64,000 nucleotides of DNA from JANQFM01 sp035471925 (GTDB lineage: Bacteria > Acidobacteriota > UBA6911 > RPQK01 > DATIPO01): the NCBI GenBank assembly GCA_035471925.1, contig DATIPO010000206.1, positions 1-64,000 on the forward strand, written 5' to 3'. Made by a program: the position numbers and the translations under genes. Below, in pieces: positions 17,269 through 25,782 of the stretch; the first letter of the stretch is position 1; every line of letters begins with the position of its first letter. The notes beneath the pieces are model-generated. The model saw only the letters and a list, made by a program, of their open reading frames with translations, was not told the DNA's origin and did not search any database.

Positions 17269-18417
17269 ATGGCAGAGACTGTTCTGGACCATAATAAGGG
17301 CGGCGAGGCTACCTCGCTAAACGCTGATCAGATGACTTTGAAGGCCGTCGCCGCTGGTGATAGCATGTCTGGCGTGACGAAGGCGCTGATCTTGCTCGGG
17401 GGCGACAGCGGTGAATTGCTTCCGCTGACCGCCCATACGCCCAAGCCGCTGCTGCCGGTGGGGAACTTGCCCCTGCTCTTGTTTCAACTCCAGCGCCTCA
17501 AGGACGCGGGCGTTACCGAGGTCGTCCTCAGCCTTTCATACTTCCCGCGCAAAATCCGCTCGATTCTGGAGGACGGCAGCCGCTTCGGAATGCTCATCCG
17601 CTACCGCGTCGAAAGCCAGCCCATGGGCACGGCGGGTGCCGTCAAGCTGGCTGAGACCATCTTGGAGGGCACCACGGTCGTCATCAACGGCGACGTGCTG
17701 ACCGAGCATCCTCTCGACAAGCTCCTTAAAGTCCACGCCCGCAGCAAGGCTTCCTTGACCATCGGGACCTGCCGGGCCACCAATCCGCAGGCTTACGGGA
17801 TCGTGGAGGTTGGGGCCAAGAACCGCATCAAGGGCTTCATCGAGCGTCCCCGGGGAAAACAGGTGCGCACCAACCGCATCAACGCGGGGATCTACCTGGT
17901 CGAGCCCGAGGTCTTAGAGCGCATTCCAAAGGACGAGCCCAGCTTTTTCGAAACCGACATTTTCCCCGCTCTGCTGGAGGAGGGGAGCCTGGACCTGCTG
18001 GCCTCGGACGTGGGCCAGGACTGGCTGGAGGTCACCCGTCCGGCGGCTTACCTGCAGTCCAACATGCTTTTTCTGGAGGGCAAGATCGCCCCGCCCCGCT
18101 TTGCCGCATTCCAGCGTCCCCATCAGGTCCCCGCCCAGGGATCCGTCGAGGTCGACGAGGCCTCCTGCCTGGACGAGAAGTGCGTCCTCAAGAAGGGCGC
18201 ACGGGTGGTGCATTCCGTCATCGGAGCCAACTGCCGCATCGAAGAGGGCGCCTTCATCCGCAATTCAGTGCTGTGGCCGGGCTGCCGTATTCAGAAGGAA
18301 GCCGTCATTTCCGGTGCCGTCCTGGGACGCGGCTGCCAGATCGGCGAAAGGGCCTTCGTGGGTTCAGGCTCCATCCTGGGCGACAAGTCCACCGTCACGG
18401 CTTATTCCCGCCTGTAA
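17269..18417 (+). CDS. NDP-sugar nucleotidyltransferase-like protein with left-handed beta-helix, degenerate active site
   Basis: A 382-residue protein. After a 35-residue leader comes the nucleotidyltransferase fold: KALILLGGDSGELLPLT, then KPLLPVGNLPLLLFQLQRLKDAG, GTAGAVKLA, VINGDVL and RINAGIYLVEPEVL. Hexapeptide repeats follow (about 285-375; SVIGANCRIEEGAFIRNSVL). The layout is that of mannose-1-phosphate guanylyltransferase and glucose-1-phosphate thymidylyltransferase relatives. The first motif should read GGxGTRL; here the Gly, Thr and catalytic Arg are replaced (GGDSGEL). It may therefore be regulatory or have an altered mechanism. ATG 17269 has AGGAGG at 7-nt spacing. It is divergent from the hypothetical/rsmD pair. 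Confidence 0.85.
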   Translation: MAETVLDHNKGGEATSLNADQMTLKAVAAGDSMSGVTKALILLGGDSGELLPLTAHTPKPLLPVGNLPLLLFQLQRLKDAGVTEVVLSLSYFPRKIRSILEDGSRFGMLIRYRVESQPMGTAGAVKLAETILEGTTVVINGDVLTEHPLDKLLKVHARSKASLTIGTCRATNPQAYGIVEVGAKNRIKGFIERPRGKQVRTNRINAGIYLVEPEVLERIPKDEPSFFETDIFPALLEEGSLDLLASDVGQDWLEVTRPAAYLQSNMLFLEGKIAPPRFAAFQRPHQVPAQGSVEVDEASCLDEKCVLKKGARVVHSVIGANCRIEEGAFIRNSVLWPGCRIQKEAVISGAVLGRGCQIGERAFVGSGSILGDKSTVTAYSRL

Positions 18418-18491
18418 GGTCGAGCACAGGCGCCAAGCGTTGCACCCGGTCTTCGGGTTGCGACTTGTGCCTGGCTTTCCACTACCGAAGG

Positions 18492-19412
18492 TCAAGGAAT
18501 AGGCTCGCCCAACTCAGAGGTAAGCTGAGAGTAGAGGGTCTGCAGGCGCCGGGTCAGGGGACCGATGGAGCCGCCGCCGATGATGCGTCCGTCGACTTCG
18601 AGGACAGGAGACAATTCGCCCATGGTGCCCGTCGTGAACATCTCGTCGGCCCGATAGGCCTCCGACAGGGAAACGTTGCGCTCCTCCAGCGGGATGTCGT
18701 GGCGGCGGGCGATGTCGATGATCACGCCGCGGGTGATGCCGGGCAGACAACTGTCGGCATGAGGGGTTAGCAGGATGCCTTTCTTGACCAGAAAGACGTT
18801 AGTTGCGTTGGTCTCCGAGATGAATCCCTGAATGTCGAGCATCAGGGCGTCGTCTACCCCCGCCTGATTGGCCTGGATCTTGGCCAGAATGTTGTTGATG
18901 AGATTGTTGTGGTGAATCTTGGAATCGAGGCACTGGGGCGTATTGCGGCGCACCGCCGAGGTGATGAGCCGTATGCCGCCACTGTCGTAAACGGGTTCTT
19001 TCCACTCGGCCAGCACGATCAGGCAAGGGCCATACTGGTTAAACTGCGGACTCATGCCCGAGGTGACTTTCTTGCCCCGTGTGAGGGTCAGGCGGATATG
19101 AACGCCGTCGCGCATCTTGTTGGCCTTGAGGGTCTCGAAGACGGCCTGCTTGACCTCTTGGCGGCTGGGCAGATCCGCGAAAGCCATGATGTGGGCCGAA
19201 TCGAAGAGGCGGTCGAGGTGGGCGTCGAGCTGAAAGATGCGTCCGTCGTAAACCCTCAAACCCTCCCAAACCGCGTCCCCTCCCTGCACCGAACTGTCGA
19301 AAACGGACACCTTGGCATCCTCGCGAGGCACTAGTCGTCCCCCTACGTGAACCATGATGTCGGCATTGCGGGGATCGGGGAGTCGCGGCTGTTGAGGCTG
19401 TTCAGAAGACAT
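18492..19412 (-). CDS. Class IV PLP-dependent aminotransferase (branched-chain/D-amino-acid type)
   Basis: A 306-residue fold-type IV aminotransferase. QGGDAVWEGLRVYDGRIFQLDAHLDRL is the usual N-terminal block. The PLP lysine is in CLDSKIHHNNLINNIL, and ISETNATNVF plus LPGITRGVIIDIA are the cofactor and phosphate-binding segments. It could be a branched-chain, D-alanine or aminodeoxychorismate-lyase type enzyme; the sequence alone does not decide. ATG 19412 has GGAGAAATC directly upstream. It is the last gene of the leftward arm of the divergent cluster, 100 bp after the SDR-acyltransferase gene. In that setting it could supply or transfer an amino group in a secondary pathway (inference). 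Confidence 0.9.
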   Translation of the reverse strand: MSSEQPQQPRLPDPRNADIMVHVGGRLVPREDAKVSVFDSSVQGGDAVWEGLRVYDGRIFQLDAHLDRLFDSAHIMAFADLPSRQEVKQAVFETLKANKMRDGVHIRLTLTRGKKVTSGMSPQFNQYGPCLIVLAEWKEPVYDSGGIRLITSAVRRNTPQCLDSKIHHNNLINNILAKIQANQAGVDDALMLDIQGFISETNATNVFLVKKGILLTPHADSCLPGITRGVIIDIARRHDIPLEERNVSLSEAYRADEMFTTGTMGELSPVLEVDGRIIGGGSIGPLTRRLQTLYSQLTSELGEPIP

Positions 19413-19512
19413 GATTTCTCCAAAAAGCCAAGCATAGCTTTCTGCCTCTTCGCTGCCAAGCTTCGCTGGTTGTCACTGCTTCTGCGGGAGCTTCCGCCCC
19501 TTCAGCAGTTCT

Positions 19513-21174
19513 TCATCGCCAGATCGACTTGCGCTGACGCAGCAGTTCTTCGACGGCTTCCTGCATGGCATCGCGGACGCGGATGCTGATGCGGCGCACC
19601 AGGGCCGGATCGTCAGCGGCTTGGGGCGGATGCTCGTCTTCGATGTGGAAAGGCGGCAGGAAGCGGGTGTGCCATTTGGAGGGCAACGGCAGGGGGGCCA
19701 GCGGAAACGTGGGCGTGATGGGCAGGTAAGGCCATTCGGTGAAGCGGCGGAACCACTTCCAGTCCAGGCGTCCAAGGATGGGGAAAATCTCGGCGCTTCC
19801 CGCCGTCACCACCGGAAGGATGGGCGCCCGGTTGCGCAATGCGATGCGGACGAAGTCGCTGCGTCCGAAGCGCCCCAGCGAGTAGGCCTCGCGGTAGGGG
19901 GTGAAGGCTCCATGGATGCCCTCCGGATAGACGCCCAGAATGTGGTCGTTCTGCAGCACCCAGTCAGCATTCTCGTGGTTGGAAGGAACGCCTCCCATCT
20001 TGGTCATGAAGGTGGCCAGTCCAGGAAACTTGACCAGGGAGGGGTGGATGAGAAAGCGTGGAAAGCGTCCGCTGTTCTGGACCGCGCCATGCATCAGCAT
20101 GACCCCGTCCCAGGGCATGAATCCCCGGTGGATCCCGACCAGCACCGCGCGTCCCTGGCGGGGGACGTTCTCCCAGCCGCTCTCCTCGATGCGCCAGTAG
20201 ATGTCGTGCATGAAGCGCAGCAGGACGCGGCTGCGCACATAGTCGCGGTCTAACCCGAAGCGGTCATAACGGGGCGGGGAGACTGGGCCGTCCGAAGAGC
20301 CGTGGCGGGGCTTGCCGCCGGTCCGGGCCAAGACCGCCTGAGCCGAGGTGTAGCGCGCTTCGAAGCCAAGTTGGCGCGAGGCCTGGAGTCCGCTGGCAGT
20401 GAAGGAATGACGCAGGTACTCGATCCATCCGGGGTGGGCCGCCGCTCCCAGCGGGGAGAGCAGCCTGCGCAGCGGACGCTGAAGCGAGACGGGCAGCGGC
20501 AGACGGCGGGAGCCGGCGAGCTGCAGCGCTTGACGCACCGGGATGGCTTGGCTCGGCACGACGTTGAAGACGCCTTCGGGCGACGTTTCCAGAGCCGCCA
20601 GGACGGCTTGCACCAGGTCGTCCTCATGCAGGATTTGCAGGGTGGGGTCGTAGCCCAGGGGCGTGATGGGCAATCCCGAGTCGACCAAGTGGCGGAAGGG
20701 TCCCTGTCCCGCGGGACCCAACAGGGGTGCCGTGCGCAGGACGCACAGAGCGGGTGCCTTCGGGGAATCCGCCGCGGCCCTCAGTCGCTCCTCGTAGTCG
20801 GCCCAGCGGCGGGCCGGACCAGGCGCTGGACGCGCTGTCTTGTAGCTTTCGTCCACGTAGCCCGGATGATGATGGCTGGGCGGATAGATGAGCGTCGAGG
20901 AGAGCAGGATTAACCGCCGCAGACCCAGTTGGGCCGCGCCTTCAGCCAAGCCGACGGCCTCTTGGGGCTGCGGACTCCAGTCCAGCGAGGACGAGAGTTC
21001 GGGGGCCACGATGAGGCTGGCGGGACGCAGCCGCGCGAGTTCCGCTTGGGCCTCTGGCGCGCGCCGCAAAACGGCTGACTGGCCCTGCCTCCTGAGGCCC
21101 GCGGCAAGCCCTTGCGCCACCGACCTGCGCTCGCCGATGATCAGGATCGGCTCGGATGAGGCAGGCTTGGTCAA
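19513..21174 (-). CDS. SDR-family Rossmann domain fused to a PlsC-type acyltransferase
   Basis: A 553-residue two-domain protein. Residues 1-290 look like an atypical NAD-dependent epimerase/dehydratase: ILIIGERRSVAQGLAAGL, LRRLILLSSTLIYPPS, and LHEDDLVQAVLAALE with FNVVPS. The canonical GxxGxxG is degraded to GERRSVAQG and the usual YxxxK is not evident. Residues 320-540 are a lysophospholipid/glycerol acyltransferase: VGIHRGFMPWDGVML carries the His-Asp pair, and GVYPEGIHGAFTPYREAY is the PEG motif. The fusion is unusual. The gene overlaps the upstream CrtI-like gene by 4 bp (ATGA), so the two are translationally coupled. Its likely role is acyl transfer to a lipid or pathway product at the membrane. 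Confidence 0.82.
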   Translation of the reverse strand: MTKPASSEPILIIGERRSVAQGLAAGLRRQGQSAVLRRAPEAQAELARLRPASLIVAPELSSSLDWSPQPQEAVGLAEGAAQLGLRRLILLSSTLIYPPSHHHPGYVDESYKTARPAPGPARRWADYEERLRAAADSPKAPALCVLRTAPLLGPAGQGPFRHLVDSGLPITPLGYDPTLQILHEDDLVQAVLAALETSPEGVFNVVPSQAIPVRQALQLAGSRRLPLPVSLQRPLRRLLSPLGAAAHPGWIEYLRHSFTASGLQASRQLGFEARYTSAQAVLARTGGKPRHGSSDGPVSPPRYDRFGLDRDYVRSRVLLRFMHDIYWRIEESGWENVPRQGRAVLVGIHRGFMPWDGVMLMHGAVQNSGRFPRFLIHPSLVKFPGLATFMTKMGGVPSNHENADWVLQNDHILGVYPEGIHGAFTPYREAYSLGRFGRSDFVRIALRNRAPILPVVTAGSAEIFPILGRLDWKWFRRFTEWPYLPITPTFPLAPLPLPSKWHTRFLPPFHIEDEHPPQAADDPALVRRISIRVRDAMQEAVEELLRQRKSIWR

Positions 21175-22811
21175 AGGCGGCTTTCCTCGGCGTGGAGGGA
21201 GGACGGGGCCAGCGAAGCCCCCCGGTTCGAGTCACGCAAGATCAGTTGAGCGGCCCGCTGAGCCGAGATGATGACGGGGGTGATTCCGCCGCCGGGTTGA
21301 GTCCAGTGGCCGGCCAAGTAGAGGCCTTCCACTGGCCCGCGCAGTCCCGGGCGGTCCTCGGAGAGCTGGTCGGGAGCCATTTCCCACCCCAGCATGGCCC
21401 CCTTCTGATTGAGGGTGAAGCGGTAGCCGGTGTCGGCGGTGGCGCTCATCTCCACCTCGACGTGGCGGCGGACGTCAGGCCAAACCCGCTCCAGTTGGGT
21501 GTTGACCCAGCGCTGAAAGTCGAATTTACGCTGCCTCCAATGTTCGGCCTTCTCAGCGGGATCAGGCGGTGGGGCGCCGTTGGAAGCGGCTTCCTGTTCC
21601 CCGTCAGGCCGCTCGGGTGCCAGCATGTGCAGCGGACGCGGGCCATTACGGCTGATGCCCCAGTAGTCTTCCTCGATCACCTTCTGCACGATGAGGATAT
21701 GGCGTCCTGGCTTGCACAGCGACCGATCATAAAGAGTGGGCACGAAGAGCTTGAAGCGGAAGCCGTTGCGGGCCAGAGTTTCGGGATTCCAGTTGTCCCA
21801 ATAGTATCCGTGGATGGAGCGGAGAAAGTCCGCCCTGACGCCCTTGAGTCCGATGTGGGTCAAGTAGCAGGGGACGCTGGTGCGCAGGCTTTGCACGCTG
21901 TCGCGCAGCTTGTCGGGAACCCAGCGGGGCTCGAGCAGATTCTTGAGCATGAGCCGCAGGTCGCCGTTGTAGAGCAATGTCGAAGTGCCCACCCGGTGGA
22001 CGGTCTGCTGACGTCCGGTGACGGTTTCAATGCCGGTGACGCGCCCCTCCTCGACCTCGATGCGCCGCACCCGGCTGCTCATGAGGATGTCGCCGCCCAA
22101 CTCCTCCACACGCAGTGCCAGAGCGTCGGCGAAACGCTGCGATCCGCCCCGGGGATAGTAGTTGCCCAAGAAATAGGCCAGCCGCAGCATGCTGTCGAAG
22201 ACGTAGGACGTCCGGGTGGGCGGTGATCCCCAGTGGGCGGCGTCCGCGCACAGCAGCAGCCTGAGGCGCTTGTCGCTGAAATGGCGGTCCAGGGCTTGGG
22301 CCAGAGTCTCTTCGGCGTAGGGCTTGAGCTGGGGCGACTCGCGGAAGCGGAAGTACTGCACCATCCCGTGCAGATAGAGCTTGCGCACTTCGCTGAAAAA
22401 GGCGTCCAGAGCCCGGGACTGGTGAGGAAAACGCTCCTTGAGGCGGCGCAGATAGAGCTTGAAATCGGCCGGAACTTGAAAGGACGAGCCGTCAGGAAAG
22501 TGGAAGTGGTCGACCGGGTCCATGGCCACCCAGCCGCAGTCGACCTGCAAGTCTTGCATCAGTTTGCCGGTGACGGTGTCGGGATTGCCCAGCAGCGGAT
22601 AGAAATGGGTCCCCGCGTCGAAGGTATAGCCCTTGCGCCGGAAGGTGCTGCAGTAGCCGCCAGCCATGTAGTGCTGCTCCACCAAGAGGACCTTGAGGCC
22701 GGCCTGACCCAGCAGTGCGGCACCCACCAGTCCTCCGATTCCGGCGCCCACTACGATGGCGTCATAGTGGGATTGGGGGTCGCTTCTCAGTCCTCGAAAC
22801 AGACGCGCCAT
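21171..22811 (-). CDS. Phytoene-desaturase-like FAD/NAD(P) oxidoreductase (CrtI/CrtISO/retinol-saturase type)
   Basis: A 546-residue flavoprotein. The FAD motif is VVGAGIGGLVGAALLGQAG. HYMAGGYCSTFRRKGYTFDAGTHF is the CrtI/CrtISO-type second block, and LYLAGHWTQPGGGITPVIISAQRAA is the C-terminal FAD signature. The central segment YYPRGGSQRFADALALRVEELGG is shared with carotenoid isomerases and retinol saturases. ATG 22811 has AGGAAGGAG upstream. It is the first gene of the leftward arm, divergent from a CRTAC1-like gene. No phytoene synthase is in the window, so a carotenoid substrate should not be assumed. A long acyl or polyene chain is equally possible given the nearby acyl carrier protein and ketosynthase genes. 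Confidence 0.85.
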   Translation of the reverse strand: MARLFRGLRSDPQSHYDAIVVGAGIGGLVGAALLGQAGLKVLLVEQHYMAGGYCSTFRRKGYTFDAGTHFYPLLGNPDTVTGKLMQDLQVDCGWVAMDPVDHFHFPDGSSFQVPADFKLYLRRLKERFPHQSRALDAFFSEVRKLYLHGMVQYFRFRESPQLKPYAEETLAQALDRHFSDKRLRLLLCADAAHWGSPPTRTSYVFDSMLRLAYFLGNYYPRGGSQRFADALALRVEELGGDILMSSRVRRIEVEEGRVTGIETVTGRQQTVHRVGTSTLLYNGDLRLMLKNLLEPRWVPDKLRDSVQSLRTSVPCYLTHIGLKGVRADFLRSIHGYYWDNWNPETLARNGFRFKLFVPTLYDRSLCKPGRHILIVQKVIEEDYWGISRNGPRPLHMLAPERPDGEQEAASNGAPPPDPAEKAEHWRQRKFDFQRWVNTQLERVWPDVRRHVEVEMSATADTGYRFTLNQKGAMLGWEMAPDQLSEDRPGLRGPVEGLYLAGHWTQPGGGITPVIISAQRAAQLILRDSNRGASLAPSSLHAEESRL

Positions 22812-22860
22812 GCACTCCTTCCTGTTGTATTTGGCTCCCTAGTAGGGTAGCCTAAAAGGG

Positions 22861-22876
22861 TGTTGGCCAGCCAACA
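22861..22876. promoter_or_regulatory. Palindrome in the shared divergent promoter region
   Basis: TGTTGGC-CA-GCCAACA is a perfect 7+7 inverted repeat. It lies in the 83-bp region between the divergent CrtI-like and CRTAC1-like genes. A second, smaller one, CCCT-AGT-AGGG, is about 15-25 bp to the left. It is a good candidate for an operator controlling both arms. Confidence 0.45.
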
Positions 22877-22894
22877 TTTCGTATGTGATTGCCT

Positions 22895-24976
22895 ATGATG
22901 CGACGGACGCGATTTCTGCTCTTCGCCGTCCTGACTCCCCTCTCCAGCACTTTGGCGGTGGTGTCGGCGACGGCGGTGTTTGCCGGAGAAAAGCCCTCCG
23001 ACTCTCGACCACCTTGGTTCGAGGAACGGGCCTCCTCGGCGGGCGTTGACGTGCCTCACCGCAACCGCACCTTCGACAACCCCTACGCCGAGATCATGCA
23101 GGGATACACGGCGCTGGGCGCTTCGGCGGCGGTCGCCGACTTCGACGGTGACGGACTGCCAGACCTTTACGTCACCGATTCCTCCCAAGAGGGACGCAAC
23201 CGGCTATGGCGCAATCAGGGCGATTTCACCTTCCAGGACGTGGCCGGCAAGGCTGGGGTGGCCCGACTCAACGACGCCCGCAACGCCTCCGCCGACGCCC
23301 TCTGGTTCGACTATGACAACGACGCCCGTCCTGACCTCTTTGTGGTGCGTTTCGGGCACAGCCTGCTCTTCCGCAACCGCGGCGACGGCACTTTCCAGGA
23401 CGTGACCCGCAAAGCCGGCTTGGACGACCGTCAGAACGCCATCTGCGCCATCGCCTTCGACTATGATCGCGACGGCTGGCTCGATCTCTTCCTGGGACGC
23501 TACTTTTCCGACGTCGACCTCTTTGATCCCGACACGCCCCGCTTCTTCCCCGAGAACATGGAGACGGCTCAGAACGGCGGCGGACTCCGCCTCTACCGCA
23601 ACCGCGGCGACGGCACCTTCGAAGATGCCACCTCCGAGGCCGGTTTGGCCTCCCACAGCGGCTGGACGCTCGATCTGGGACACGCCGACTTCGACAACGA
23701 CGGGGACGACGACCTTTACCTGGCTGCCGACTTCGGGACCGACCGCTTCTTCGTCAACAATGGCGACGGCTCTTTCAGCGACCGCACTGAGGAAGCCATC
23801 GGCATCGATACCAAGAAGGGCATGAACGTCGACTGGGGCGACTATGACAATGACGGACTGCTCGACGTCTACGTCACCAACATCACCGACGACTACATGC
23901 GCGAAGGCAATTTTCTCTGGCGCAACAACGGCGACGGCACTTTCTACGACGTGGCCCGCGAAACCGAGACCTACGACACCGGCTGGGGATGGGCCGGCAA
24001 GTTCCTGGACTACGACCACGACGGCTGGCTCGACCTCTACGTGGTCAACGGATGGGTTTCGGCCGGCCAGGAAAGCTACGTCCCGGTCATCTTCGAGATG
24101 CTCATCCGCGAAGCCGACGATCAGGGACAGATGGATCTCAGCGACGTGCGCAAGTGGCCGGCCATGGGGAAGCGCAGCCTGAGCGGATACCAGAAGTCGC
24201 GTCTCTTCCACAACCGAGGGGGACAAGTCTTCGTCGACCAAGCCTCCCGCCACGGTCTCGATTCGTCCCGTGACGGAAGGGGCATCGCGGTGGCCGACTT
24301 CGACAATGACGGGCGTCTCGATCTCTTCGTCTCCAACGCTGGCGCTGGACCGCATCTCTTCCGCAACCGGCGTCCGCTGGGGGAGGAGGCCCACTGGATA
24401 GCGTTCGAGTTGCGGTCGCCCAAGTCCAACCGCTTCGCCGTGGGCGCTCAGGTCCGCGTCGAGACAGGCGGACGCACCCAACTGCGTTTCGTGGATGGAG
24501 GCAACGGCTTCGCTTCCCAGTCCTCCACCCGGATTCATGTCGGGCTGGGATCGGCGCAGCAAGCCGATTCGGTGGAAATCCGCTGGCCTTCGGGACACCG
24601 CCAGTCTTTGGGGCCGCTTCCCGCTGACCGCCTCTACCGCGTCACCGAGGGACAGCCTCTTGAGGGCGAGGTAGGCTCAGCCCAAGATGTCCCCCCGGAT
24701 TCACAGGCGGGTCTCCTTCGACAAGGCCCGCTTGACAGACCGGATCCGCCGAACCACGGTCGTCCGGCACATCGCCGCCACATCACGCAATATCGCCCCG
24801 CCGGACCCGAAGCAGGTCGAGGTCTCGGCGTAATCGGTGCGAGCGTCGTGGAAGTGCCGCTTGGATCCAAGAGCCCTTTAGAATGGCTACCTGCGCAGAT
24901 GCTGTTACGGTCGGATCACTTTGATTTAAGCCGCCCTGTGAACAGGCAGGTAGGCAAGCGCGAAAGGCTTCGTTGA
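22895..24976 (+). CDS. CRTAC1-like FG-GAP/VCBS repeat protein with ASPIC/UnbV domain (1)
   Basis: A 693-residue exported protein. An N-terminal signal peptide (TRFLLFAVLTPLSSTLAVVSA) is followed by six or more FG-GAP/VCBS blades with calcium-type loops: DFDGDGLPD, DYDNDARPD, DYDRDGWLD, DFDNDGDDD, DYDNDGLLD, DYDHDGWLD and DFDNDGRLD. The ASPIC/UnbV domain covers about residues 495-590 (VGAQVRVETGG, FASQSSTRIHVGLG, VEIRWPSG). The fold is a beta-propeller at the cell surface or in the periplasm. The last ~104 residues after LYRVTEG are Pro/Arg-rich and outside any domain I know. The stop overlaps the next start as TGATG, which argues that this frame is really used to the end. The start is ATG 22895 (ATG 22898 equally possible). 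Confidence 0.88.
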   Translation: MMRRTRFLLFAVLTPLSSTLAVVSATAVFAGEKPSDSRPPWFEERASSAGVDVPHRNRTFDNPYAEIMQGYTALGASAAVADFDGDGLPDLYVTDSSQEGRNRLWRNQGDFTFQDVAGKAGVARLNDARNASADALWFDYDNDARPDLFVVRFGHSLLFRNRGDGTFQDVTRKAGLDDRQNAICAIAFDYDRDGWLDLFLGRYFSDVDLFDPDTPRFFPENMETAQNGGGLRLYRNRGDGTFEDATSEAGLASHSGWTLDLGHADFDNDGDDDLYLAADFGTDRFFVNNGDGSFSDRTEEAIGIDTKKGMNVDWGDYDNDGLLDVYVTNITDDYMREGNFLWRNNGDGTFYDVARETETYDTGWGWAGKFLDYDHDGWLDLYVVNGWVSAGQESYVPVIFEMLIREADDQGQMDLSDVRKWPAMGKRSLSGYQKSRLFHNRGGQVFVDQASRHGLDSSRDGRGIAVADFDNDGRLDLFVSNAGAGPHLFRNRRPLGEEAHWIAFELRSPKSNRFAVGAQVRVETGGRTQLRFVDGGNGFASQSSTRIHVGLGSAQQADSVEIRWPSGHRQSLGPLPADRLYRVTEGQPLEGEVGSAQDVPPDSQAGLLRQGPLDRPDPPNHGRPAHRRHITQYRPAGPEAGRGLGVIGASVVEVPLGSKSPLEWLPAQMLLRSDHFDLSRPVNRQVGKRERLR

Positions 24977-25782
24977 TGTTGCTGATTCTCTTGTTGCTGA
25001 TGACCCCTGCCGCCTCGCCCCCGCTTCCGGCTCCAGCCGCCGCAAGCGATGCCGAAGCTGCCTACCGACAAGCCCAGCAGGCGCGCCGGGAAGGTGACCT
25101 GGAGGGAGCCATGGAGGCCTTCGAGAAGGCTGTCCGCGCTCAGCCCGACAGCCTGCGCTTCGCCAGCGAGTACCGCATGACGGTGATCGAGGCCGAAGCC
25201 TTTGACCGGGCCCTGGCCTTCTTCGAGGAGTTGACCGCCGAGAATCCGGAATCGGCTCACGCCTTCCTCAACTACGGCTACGCCTACGTCGACAAGATCC
25301 CAGCCGCCGGGTCGATCACTCAGGTGCTGCTGGCCAACAACGCCCTCAAGCACTTCACCCGCTCGGTGGAGATCCGTCCTACCTGGATCGGACTTTACAC
25401 CCGCGGCAGCAGCTACCTCTTCTGGCCCAAGATCTTCAACCGGGCGCCTCTGGGGGTAGCCGACCTGGAAAGGGCCTACGCCATGCAGACGGAGATGGCC
25501 AAGCAGAGCTATCATTCGCGCGTCTATGTCTCGTTGGGCGACGGTTACTTCAAGACCGATCAGCCCAAGAAGGCCCGCCAGGTCTGGCGCCAAGGGCTGG
25601 AGGAGTTCCCTTCCGACGAGGCCCTCAAGCAGCGGGTGGAGGCCTCCGACGAAGAACTGGCTCAACTGGTCGACAGCGGCTACGACCCTAATGTCCGCGT
25701 CAGCACCGACCTCAGGGAACTGTGGAGGCAAGAGCAAGCCGATAAGGCCTCCGCCCCCAACCAAGAGGAGGACCGCCCGTGA
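24976..25782 (+). CDS. Exported TPR-repeat protein
   Basis: A 268-residue protein with a short hydrophobic leader (MLLILLLLMTPAAS) and tetratricopeptide-like helices: AAYRQAQQARREGDLEGAMEAFEKAV, then FDRALAFFEELTAENPES, and KKARQVWRQGLEEFPSDEAL near the C-terminus. It is likely a periplasmic scaffold. It is coupled at both ends, by TGATG with the CRTAC1 gene before it and by GTGA with the CRTAC1 gene after it. An AAAGG sits about 9 nt before the ATG. Its partners are therefore probably the CRTAC1-like proteins of the same operon. Confidence 0.8.
   Translation: MLLILLLLMTPAASPPLPAPAAASDAEAAYRQAQQARREGDLEGAMEAFEKAVRAQPDSLRFASEYRMTVIEAEAFDRALAFFEELTAENPESAHAFLNYGYAYVDKIPAAGSITQVLLANNALKHFTRSVEIRPTWIGLYTRGSSYLFWPKIFNRAPLGVADLERAYAMQTEMAKQSYHSRVYVSLGDGYFKTDQPKKARQVWRQGLEEFPSDEALKQRVEASDEELAQLVDSGYDPNVRVSTDLRELWRQEQADKASAPNQEEDRP
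25765..25771 (+). promoter_or_regulatory. Strong ribosome-binding site deciding the GTG start at 25779
   Basis: GAGGAGG, seven bases before GTG 25779, which overlaps the stop of the TPR gene as GTGA. This makes the far-upstream start of the second CRTAC1 gene credible, even though the frame must then cross a repeat cassette before reaching the signal peptide. Confidence 0.6.

Noticed and set aside
24687..24833. A 48-codon plus frame starting MSPRIHRRVSFDKA
   Set aside because: It overlaps the CRTAC1 tail in another phase, has no ribosome-binding site and no known relative. Kept only as context for the tail question.
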